Below are positions 13,601 to 23,500 of a stretch of 64,000 nucleotides of DNA, piece by piece. A model generated the notes under the pieces. The model ran no database searches, was not told the DNA's origin, and saw nothing but the letters and a program-made list of their open reading frames with translations. Within the stretch, counting starts at the first letter, position 1. Each line of letters starts with the position of its first letter. Source of the stretch: Paramacrobiotus metropolitanus (taxonomy: Eukaryota; Tardigrada; Eutardigrada; Parachela; Macrobiotidae). A program made the translations under genes and the position numbers. The DNA lies in the NCBI RefSeq assembly GCF_019649055.1, contig NW_026570283.1, positions 372,001 through 436,000 on the forward strand, given 5' to 3'.

Positions 13601-16600
13601 AGGCTTATCTGCAGAAACTTCTTCATTTCGTGTTCAGCAATGTAAGCGTTGGACATGTAATATCCGATCAAGTATTTTCTAGTTTCGTCATTCGCAGCAG
13701 ATGTATATTCTTTTGTCGTTACCACTGCCCGTTTGACGCCGGGATAAGAGATCATAGCCGTCTCGATCTCGCTAATTTCAATGCGCAGTCCTCGCATTTT
13801 TACCTAGAAATGTAAGAATACTTTGATTACTACGAGTAGAGTAGGGTAGGGGAGTAGAGTATCTCAGTTTTAAACAGTGAGCAAATGGATTACCTGCATA
13901 TCATTGCGGCCCAAGTACTCCAGTTCCCCATTTGGTAACCATCGCACCAAATCACCTGTTTTGTATATCCGTCCGTTTGTACCCTGTAGTTTTTCTTTCT
14001 CCGTTTGAAAAGGATTTGACCGAAACCGATCCGCGGTCAGTTCCGGACGGTTCAAGTACCCCCGTGCCACACCGACCCCACCAATGTATAATTCACCAAC
14101 TCCACCGACAGGCACACACTGCATATCGTAATTGAGAACATAGCACTTAGTGTTGGCCACCGGAAATCCGATACTTTTGTTGGTTCGCTTTTCGTGAACC
14201 GGGTATAACCGTTTGTGGCTCGTGATGGAAATCTCGGTGGGCCCATACCCATTGATAATCAAGCCTTCGAAACCTTTCCGTATCTTGTTAAATACCGGCT
14301 CGCTAAAATCCTCCCCAACCGCATCGATGCGGGTCAGCGAATGTTCAAATCGATCGTACTCGTACATCTGCAGGACAGATGGCGTACCGGACAAATAAGT
14401 GACCTTATTGCGCTGGATGTATTCGTACAGCCGGGCTTTGTCGGTGCGCATCTCATCGTTGAGGACAACAAGTGTTTGTCCATTCAACAGCGCATCGGTC
14501 ATTTGTTCCACAAAGTGATCAAAGACATAGTTGGAAAATGATAGGAACACTTCCTCTTGTTGCTGAAGCTTGAACACTTTACTCAGCGATAATTGCAAAT
14601 TAACCACACCCATGTGCTCCACCATGACACCCTTCGGATTCCCTGTTGTTCCTGATGTGTAGATGACGTAGGCCAGATCCGTACTCGATGACGTCGGTCC
14701 GACGTTATGCCACAGGCATGCAGCGCCCTTTAATACCGATTCAATTGGCAGAATCAAAATGTCCTTGCCGGCAACTAGCTGAAGTCGTGCAACGTGACGC
14801 TGATTCGTAATGAGGATTTTGGCTGAGGTGTCTTGCAGGATGAACTGAATTCGCTGGTCAGGGTAGTTGGGATCAGTAGGTACATAGGCCGCACCCGATT
14901 TCCATACGCCCAGGACGCTAAGGATCATTAATTCGCTCTTATCCAAGACAAGAGCGATTAGCATGTCCGGATGGATGTTAATCAGGCTGCGCAAGTGATG
15001 CGCCACCTGGTTGGCACGTTCGTTGGTTTTCTTGTAGGTCAAGCGACGGTCCTCGTAGACGATGGCGGTTTTGTCGGGATTTCGTGCCGCCATGTCTTCG
15101 AAGACATTGTGCAGAGTCTTCTCTCGGGGAAACTGACTTTCGGTATTATTCCACGCGTCAAAAAGAAGTTGCTGTGATGACGGTACGTAATCCAGTGTAC
15201 TACTGTTTTGTTCGGGATTTTCATTAATTTGGTTTAGCAGTTTAGCGAAGACGTCCAGTAGCTGGAGGACAGCGGTCTTTGAAAACAGGTCCCCAGCAAA
15301 CAGAAGAGTTAACTTGATCGACTGGCCTATTTCCTTAGCAAGAACGGCTAACGGATGGTCCAGCTTTTCCACTGTAAGCTGCTCTTGAAATCCCATCTTG
15401 TCTCGGTGTGGATCACTTCCGCTAGCATAGTTCTCCAATACAAAAAGACTATCAAAAAGACCATGCTTCAACGCCCCAGTGTTAACGTGTAGCAGCTCCA
15501 CGTTGCTTCGATCGTTCATTGCTGATATCTGCAAGAGCGAAAAAAATGTGGAGCCCTTTCCGTCATATCATTTTCTATAACGATAAGTATGTTCCATAAC
15601 ATGAGAATGCTTATAGTTAATTAGTTATTGACATAATTTTTAATTCCCTCTTCTTCGTCCATACAACTGTATACTACATAGCACTGTACTAAAGTGTACC
15701 ACCAGACTTAACCAGTTACAGTATACTATAGAAGTATACGTACTGTAAACTCTCTAGCTTATACTCTACTAAACGAAGCTGATAGCCTGATACGAACTGC
15801 TCGACCTCCTGCCGAGAGTTTAGCACATTGCTAAAATGGTCTTTCCAAGAACAGATAAAAACAGTAATGGATATTTATCTCTACGCCGATTTATTCAAAC
15901 ATCCAGTAATTAACTATCCGATTTTTTCAGTGATTTACCTGCATTTGTATGGATCTGATGCATTCGATAACACTTTGATGGCTGTCGTTTTCGTGACTGA
16001 CCACTAGCGGTAACGTATTAATAAACAGACCCACTGTTGATTCAATTCCGTCGATCGGAATATTACGTCCAGATACCGTTGTTCCCACCACTGTCTGTCT
16101 GCTACCACCGCAAACGGACAATACTTTGTGCCAGGTAAACTGCAGAACGGAATGGAGAGTAACGCCGTTCTGGGAGCAAAACATTTTCAATCGCGCGCAA
16201 TCGTCTCCACTAATTATTAGACTCTGCTCCAGCTGTTCTTCGATATGGTCGTAACTTGCCATGACAACTTTGTATTTATGCTCTTCCTTCAGAATACCAT
16301 TCATATCACATCGCTCGGAGATTCGTGCCGTTTGCTGCTGCCAGTAGCCTTCGTGCTCCTTGCGGTGTGCATGTAGATGTCGTTGGGCAACCGCGTATGT
16401 GCAGTCCGGCTCAAAGGTCACCTGATCCTGAATTAAAACTGGATCTTTAATGACGTCCTCAAGGACAGCCGTACATCTTAATCTAAACCAACTTGTAATA
16501 GTTTCCCGCAAATATTCGTAAACATAAACAACTTCTATGGATAATACAAGTAAGTATACTTCTATATCCGAACGAGCACTCATCATTGCACCATGCGACT

Positions 16601-19229
16601 GTAGTGTGTACGTATCTGACGGCTACGTACAGAAGGCGAAGCAGGCTCTAGCTCTCGAGAGAGGCCAGGAATAAGGAGATTAATTATTAAAAGAAGGAAG
16701 TGCGGTTACACTGTTTGACTGGATCATGCGGGTATAAAACTCATGGGCACAACGAAAAATAACAGCAATACTCCAACCATCCACGATAATATGATGGCAA
16801 CTAAACACTAGCGTAAACAGTTCATCATTCCGCTTTATGAGGTAAATGCGAAACAGATTGCCTTTCTCCAGATAGTATTTCTCGGCTCGATCACTGTGAA
16901 GTAGATCTTTAATCTGCCTCTCTTGCGCATCGAAACCGCCCTCGTTTGATAGATCCACGAAGTGGTAGTCAAGAGCTTGACTGTCATCCACGATCTGCAC
17001 AACCCTCTGGTCAACAACCTCGAACCTCAAACGCAAAGCCGGGTACTTCCGCTGAGTGTGTATCCAGGCATTATGCATATAGTCAGGATGGATTGATGAC
17101 CGGTATTGGTAGACATTCTGCATGGTGTAAGCATCTCCGCTTTCACGTTGTTTAAGGTATCGGTAGTATAGTCCTTGTTGAAGACCGTTGGCCGGCATAA
17201 CCCCTGTCTTCTCGTCGGTTTCCTCGTTGTATACCGGTAATAAGTTATCATCATTAACGATAGAATTTCGTTGTATGTGAGAGGCCAAATTTTGTGCTGT
17301 TCGCATTGTAAAAATATCCTCGACTGTTAGAGCTGTACTTAGTCGCTTGCGAACCTGCCCGATAACATGGATAGCTTGGACGCTGTCGCCGCCAACGCAC
17401 AGAAAGTCATCAGTCGCGCTAAGATGATCGAAAGGGATATTCAAAACCGTTGCAAAAATGTTCAGGATTTCTTTTTCCCAGTGGTTGCATGGGGGGACTT
17501 TTTCGATGTTGCAGGCAATGCTGACGTCCGGCAGTGATCTAACATCCAGTTTGCCATTAGTTGTTACCGGTATCTGTGCAATTCGTACCATTCTGTGTGG
17601 TATCATGTACCGGGGAAGTCTGGTTGCCAGATACCCCAAGATAGCTTTTTCTTCAGCATCGCCAACGAAATATCCCACCAAAGACTTTACTGCACCGATA
17701 TCTTTGGCCACAACAACACTTTGTGTAACACCCGGGCACGCGGAGAGATGTGCTTCGATCTCTCCGGGTTCAATGCGGATGCCGTGTATTTTGACCTGAT
17801 TATCGTTTCGACCAAGGAATTCCAGCTCACCGTTGCTTAACCATCTAGCCAGGTCTCCTGTCTTGTACATTCTGGCATTATGACCGTATGTCTTCTCTTG
17901 TTCTGTCTGAAAAGGATTTTTGAGAAATCTCTGGGCCGTCAGATCTGGCAGCTGCAGGTATCCTGGAGAAACTCCCGCGCCTCCGATGTATAGTTCACCG
18001 CTTTCCCCAACCTTGACTGACTGAAGTTGTTCGTCTAAAACGTAGCATTTCACATTGTTCAACGGTTTTCCGATACTGCGGTCTAATCTTTCCGATCCTG
18101 CTGGGAAAAACTTTCCTGTGGTGACAAAAGCTGATTCCGTAGGACCGTATTCGTCGATAATGGTGCCGGTGAAGGTTTTCCGGATTTTGTTATAGCAGTG
18201 TTGCGTTAGTTCCTCTCCGGCGCATAATATTTTGGAAAGTGCGGGACATGCCGAGTAGCTGTACTGCTGCAGCAGGGATGCCGTGCCGTTCAAGTAGGTG
18301 ATACCTGACTGCTGCAGAAAACTACTGAATTTTATGGGATCATGTTTATGCTGATGCGGCACAATGACGAGCGTTTGGGAATTAACAAGTGCCATTAACA
18401 TTTGTCGCAGAAACGGCTCGAAGACGTATTCCGAGAACAGAGCAATCCGTTCGGAGCCTTCCTGCATCTTGTATCTCGCTGACAGGTCGACAATGCTGTT
18501 GATGACATTTTTGTGCTCTTTCAAGACACCTTTCGGTTGACCCGTTGTACCGGATGTGTATGTCACATAAGCCAACGTGGAGACGTTGTGTTGTGGCAGT
18601 GGTTTCGACAAGAGCGGTTTCAGATTATCAACAGCAATAATTTTGTCCGAGGGATACAGCATGGACAGCCGCGATGTATACGATTCGTTAGCAAGCACAG
18701 CTACTGCCCTGGTGTCGTTCAGAATGAAACGTACACGATCATCTGGATAGTCTGGAGCGATGGGAACGTATGCGGCGCCGGCTTTCCAGAGAGCCAAAAT
18801 GCTGATGACCAGGAGCTCGCTTTTGTACATAAAAAGAGCAACCAGCTGGTCGGGATTTGCTGTCATGATTGTTTGGACGTACGAAGCCAGGTGGTTGACC
18901 CGCTCACTGAGCACCCGATAGGTAAGTTGTGTACCTTTGTTGATGACTGCCAGTTTATGAGGAGCTCTTTCGACTGATTCTTCAAAAAGTTGTATTAGAT
19001 TTGCAGCCGATGGGAAGGGCGCATCCGTTTTGTTCCATTCTTCCACGACGTCCAGCTCTTGTGGAGAACGGTTATGATCCGGGCTTTCGGTCGAGTCAGA
19101 GGTGCCTCCGAACTGGGCTTCAATCGTCATTTTCCTATAACCATTCCAGACTATTAATGCTCGTAATGTCTGAAACGCATTAGACAAAAATTTACGGATG
19201 ACATCTCTCATTATAAAATTCTTTATCAT
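7657..19229 (-). CDS. ACVS (pcbAB-like): ACV synthetase, trimodular non-ribosomal peptide synthetase (six exons)
   Basis: Joins L-alpha-aminoadipate, L-cysteine and L-valine into the ACV tripeptide (LLD form), the penicillin precursor. Exons: 16710-19229, 15939-16427, 13894-15528, 12145-13803, 9499-12031, 7657-9278; all junctions are GT-AG and the spliced frame is unbroken (3485 residues). Order: A1 ~85-565, T1 (GGDSVQ), C1 (HHIIVDGWS), A2 ~1135-1640, T2 (GGDSLS), C2 (HHACFDGWS), A3 ~2230-2740, T3 (GGDSIA), epimerase (HHLIVDTVSW, EGHGRE, NYLGRF), thioesterase (GWSFGG). Pocket codes read by alignment: A1 EPRNLAEFV, A2 DHESDVGIT, A3 DFESTAAVY. The last two are the canonical ACVS codes. The start is uncertain: Met1 at 19229 or Met34 (19130). 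The roughly 270-residue N-terminal region of fungal ACVS is not seen. It diverges from IPNS across 1.9 kb. Introns argue against bacterial contamination. Confidence 0.95.
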
Positions 19230-19475
19230 CAGTACTGTTACACACTCTGGTGCTTACACACACGTACAGATAAAATGTAATATCTATGTTATGTATTCAA
19301 GACATGTAAACTGTCATTACAAAATACAAACAACGATAAATACGTACATACATGCCGAGCAAGTGGTAAATGTTCCGCGCAGATCTGTAGCTGTTTTTTT
19401 TTAATCTCAATTTCAGTGTAATTAATTTTGCATTCAGCTTGATGCTACCGGGACTTGGTGCCACAATAACTTTTT

Positions 19476-19510
19476 GATGCAATTGCACCACTTTTTGGTG
19501 CAATTGCACC
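19476..19510. repeat. Paired TGCAATTGCACC palindromes
   Basis: Two copies of TGCAATTGCACC sit 21 bases apart. The second, extended to GGTGCAATTGCACC, is a perfect inverted repeat. Paired dyads near a divergent promoter are typical of factor-binding sites, but I cannot assign a factor. Confidence 0.5.
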
Positions 19511-20224
19511 CTGCTTTTCTGAAGGAAACCAATCACATAACGGCATGACTATTTTGTCCCGCACTTTGTCTTAAAGTAGCCAGGCTAATTCATATAATTT
19601 TTAATTTTAGCACGAGTAACTTTTTGGTAGTAAGGCACTTACACGTTAATTACTGCAAATCCAAAAGACCTAACTTAACAGATCCAAAAAACCTAGTAAA
19701 GCAGAAAATACCTTACTGCAGGCTGTTATGCCGACAAGGGTGTGGCAAATTCACAGTCAAAAGGTGTTTTGCTACAAAAACTGCGGCAAAGTAGCCGCTT
19801 TGATACATAATTTCTTGGTTTACCGCTCAGCTTCACAAAAAGGACTTCCTGCAGATATGATCCTTGGCGTTCGTGATACTTCTTTCCTATTTTCTTCGTT
19901 AAATCATTGTTTAACATGCAGTGTATATCAGTAATGTTCAATAAAGCAGTTACATACAGACGTGAATGGGTTTTCCTTTAAGCGAGCACACACCCCAATA
20001 AATGATGAAGTTTGAAACCGATCCACAGTCAAATGATTAATAATGGTTCCCAAAAACTTATGAAATAATAGTGCACTGTATTAATTAATATTTGCAGGTT
20101 GAGAGCGCGCCAACGTTGAATTTAAACAAATGTTAAAGGTCACGGTTGAGCAAAATCAGTAATCAGTGCTTTGTTAGATCCGATCAAATCGAGTCTTCTG
20201 TGCATTTAGAAACATAAGCTCAGT

Positions 20225-20467
20225 ATGAAGACATTCATTGTCGATGCATTTTGGGTAATATCGGTTCGGATGGCTTTGAACTTTTATGAAGTATGTATTT
20301 ACCCAATACTAGATACAGTGGCAATACAAAGCCTTGTACTGATTATATATACCTCTGTGCTTATCGGGACTTATCTATTCCTGACAACATTGTTGACACG
20401 GATGATGTATGGAAAACAACCTTCTGACGTCTTTAGAAGGCGAACTGCCATAACAGCTTCGTTTTAA
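20225..20467 (+). CDS. Possible small two-pass membrane protein
   Basis: An 80-codon open frame starts with MKTFIVDAFW and ends RRRTAITASF. It has two hydrophobic stretches, the second (residues ~34-58) strong: SLVLIIYTSVLIGTYLFLTT. A short basic C-terminal tail follows. It lies between the divergent ACVS and IPNS starts, on the IPNS strand. No family is recognised and no intron is needed. It could be a chance ORF, an untranslated leader, or part of an unrecognised gene. Codon composition does not settle the matter by eye. Confidence 0.3.
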   Translation: MKTFIVDAFWVISVRMALNFYEVCIYPILDTVAIQSLVLIIYTSVLIGTYLFLTTLLTRMMYGKQPSDVFRRRTAITASF

Positions 20468-21118
20468 GATTTTTTTATAAACAAGCACCGTCTGCTCCAA
20501 AACAGTATCGTCCCAAAAAGTCTAACCTCGTTTTTGTATGTACGTGCATACAACTTCACTGTACTGCATCTACGGAGAAAAATTGGACGTACATCTCACC
20601 GCCTATGCTTAAAATTAATAATACCCACTGTGTGAGGTAGCCGTATAGAATCAACTTTGACTGTATTTCTGAATGGACTTTCGTCAGGCCTACCTTACAT
20701 CGGCCAACGTTTTATCAACGCATTAATTACTAGTAACTGTTTTGGGTTTATCCGCCATTGTCTGCAATAAGGCGGACACTACTGATTATTATTTGAGGAT
20801 GCAATTATATGAATGAGTGTTGTTATCAAATTGTTTGCATGGATGAGAAAGCTGTTTCGTGCAAACAAGGACAATTACTGCTTATCACATCGAACCTTCT
20901 AATTAATGAGCAACAACAACAGAAACCGGAAGGCGCGTTTCGATCGCATCATGGTATCGCATCATATGTCAATGTTCAAATGCAAGGCACCGCTTGTAAA
21001 TGACAACTGCAACGCTTTATAGCGGACAATGTTTAGCAGTTGTCAACTGTACCTAATTGTATCGCTTTGGTTAACTACCAGTACAAAAATTTTCGAAGTG
21101 CAAATCTATAACGCAAAA

Positions 21119-22325
21119 ATGCTGACCACCGAGGTCAGCATTCCAACTATTGACATGTCACCATTGTACGGCGACAACACAGCGGCGAAGCTAGAAGTAG
21201 CACGGCACATAGACGCGGCATGCCGCGGCACAGGGTTCTTCTTTGCCAAAGGTCACGGTGTGGATTGTCTGCGAGAATTCTTCAACATTGTCGACCATTT
21301 CCACAAGAAGATAACAGATAAGGAGCGATGGGAGATGGCCATTGCGGCGTACGATCCGCAGCATAAAGATCACATCCTCACCGGTTACTACCTGCCGGTC
21401 AAGGACAAGAAAACCGTACAGTCCTTTGTAAGAGTTACAATATCTAGCTGTTCTTGTTTGTATGGATAATTTGTGTTTCGTTTTTAGTACATCCAAAATC
21501 CAACATTCAGCGCCGATCATCCCCTTATTCAAGCCAACACTCCGCTTCACGAGATCAATGTATGGCCGGACGCTGAAAAGTATCCCGGTTTCAGAGAGTT
21601 CATCGAAACCTATTACTGGAAAGCGTTCAATGTGTCAAAGGCTCTTCTTCGTGGCATCGCCTTAGCTCTGGGCAAAGATCAGGATTTCTTCGAACCATTC
21701 TTTCAACCAGAGAGCACCATGTCGTCGATGAGACTTATCCGCTATCCGTATATCGATCCATACCCACCCGGCGCCATCAAAACGGCCGCCGATGGAACGA
21801 AACTCAGTTTCGAAACGCATGCAGATGTTTCTCTGCTGACCGTCCTGTATCAACCATGTAGGCCTTTGATCTTCAAAATCTGTGAAAATGCAAGGACATG
21901 ACAAACTCCTTTTTTTGTAGTTGTGGCCAATTTGCAGGTTGACACTGCGGATGGATACAAAAGCATCCCATCATCGGACGACTGCTACCTGGTGAATGGT
22001 GGATTATTCTGCAACGCATTACTAACAACTATTACAAGGTCAGTTGGAGCAAGGAAAGTTTTGGTTCTAGATCCTTTTCTTGGTTATCTTATGGTTGGTA
22101 CCTTTGTTACAGGCTCCCCTCCATCGCGTGAAGTTTGTTAATGCGGAGAGACTCTCTCTGCCGTTTTTTGTCCATCTAGCCAGTGACAGCGTTATTGAAA
22201 GCTTTTCTCCACATGGAAGCGCCAGTGATGTTATGTGCAACAATCCACAATATCCAGTACTGTCTTATGGGGAGTTTTTTCAGGAAGAACGCCAAGTGCT
22301 GATTAAAAAAAACGGACAAACGTAA
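21119..22325 (+). CDS. IPNS (pcbC-like): Isopenicillin N synthase, non-haem iron oxidase (four exons, frame problem in exon 3)
   Basis: Closes the ACV tripeptide into the bicyclic penicillin nucleus using Fe(II) and O2. Exons: 21119-21427, 21488-21857, 21921-22038 (or 22042), 22113-22325. Residues align without gaps to Aspergillus IPNS numbering up to about 258. Iron ligands are His214 and Asp216 ([13 protein letters not shown]) and His270 (APLHRVKF). Ser183, Tyr189 and the RxS pair (AERLSLPFF) are present, and the family C-terminus NGQT is kept. Differences: Arg87, which binds the aminoadipoyl carboxylate, is Leu; Val185 is Arg. Exon 3 changes frame: VNGGLFCN is read in one frame and ITNNYYK, ending at the best donor (AAG|GTCAGT), in another, one base short. 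A weak donor four bases later (TCA|GTTGGA) restores the downstream frame, for about 337 residues. An in-frame upstream Met at 21029 would add a hydrophobic leader. AATAAA is at 22422. Confidence 0.93.
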
Positions 22326-23500
22326 TAACCCAACCAGAACTGTTTTATGACTATCGTATCTTGTTTATCATTAAACAGCAATGTTTTTGTATGGCTAGAC
22401 TATCGACAAACAATGGAACCAAATAAAATTATGGGTACTATAAACCGAGCACAAAAGCATAATTTTTATGACAGAAATCTCCGCGTGTGAAATACGGTAG
22501 TTATTGCAAAATTAACAGGGGCCCGTACTAGGAAGACTTCCGCATTGGAACACATTTAATACGAAGTACAGTATTATTTCTGAGAATTAGGTTTATCTAC
22601 GGTGTGGGTGTAGTGCTAACGGGAAAAAAACGTGTAACATTGTAGCGGGATGTAAAAAGGTTTAATAGCGTACGGATGCATCATGCATGCGTCCCGACGA
22701 ATACGTTTATTGAAAAATGGAAACGACTTCCTACCGGAAGAAGATAAATCAAGCTAACATGTCGAATTAGTGGATTACCTAATGTAATTTATGGCCAACC
22801 AAAACGCTGTCACTACAAAAAAAATGAACATCGAAAAAGAAGTAGAGCAAAATTAATGGAAATCCATATTTTAGGTCTTTATTAATTTTATTTGGAGTTT
22901 GTTTATTCGAAGATCTACTTGCGACATTATTGTGACCTTACCATTCGTTCTTTCTAAGTCGAACCTGCAGACATGGCACTCGAAACATGTGATACTATAA
23001 TTATACAGTGGTACTACAGTCATTTACTGTTGGTGACCGGCTTATAGTGTGGCGCATTTAACATATTATTGTTTTTCAGAAATGCTTTTCTTCTTATGAA
23101 GCTGTCTGATAAATTTCCATTTTGACCAATTTCTAAATACCGTTTCCGCATCAGACTGCAACTTTCTGCATAATGCCGGCGCTGCAACATACACGGGTCT
23201 TCTTGTCTTCATGGAAACTGCTGAAGTTTTTGGTTAAACAACGCATCAGATAACTGTTATCAGCTGAAGACAAGGTATTTCGTGTCAGTATCCCGTTATC
23301 GGTAGAATCGCGGAAGTTAGTTGCGTCTTAGCGGACATTAATGTATAAAAATTGTGCTAAATGGATGTAAAACACTGCTGTGAGTCGTTATATATATCCG
23401 CCACACTTTCGGCATTTGACTAAACAGAATATTAACCGCAGATCCGTATATATATATCATCCTCCAGAGAAAAGTTGCACTAATTTTAGAAACGACAAAT
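22326..23500. other. Intergenic region between IPNS and the first ODC-like gene
   Basis: Holds the IPNS 3' flank with an AATAAA at 22422-22427 and the upstream region of the next gene. I see no coding exon. Stretches such as tatatatatc near 23448 are simple AT sequence. Confidence 0.5.

Larger units (their letters stand above)
19230..21118. promoter_or_regulatory. Divergent intergenic region between ACVS and IPNS
   Basis: The two beta-lactam genes are transcribed away from this 1.9-kb region, so it should hold both promoters. No clear TATA box stands out at either start. A perfect 14-base palindrome, GGTGCAATTGCACC (19497-19510), follows a near copy, GATGCAATTGCACC (19476-19489). A possible 80-codon membrane-protein ORF lies inside (20225-20467, listed separately). 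The head-to-head layout resembles fungal pcbAB-pcbC; Streptomyces clusters carry these genes in the same direction. Confidence 0.6.

Noticed and set aside
14213-14541. Plus-strand ORFs inside ACVS
   Set aside because: They overlap conserved adenylation motifs on the minus strand and have no family likeness of their own.
7657-22325. Bacterial or fungal contamination as the source of the ACVS/IPNS genes
   Set aside because: The genes carry several introns with frames that agree exactly and are flanked on both sides by members of one animal-type GPCR family. Misassembly still needs a long-read check.
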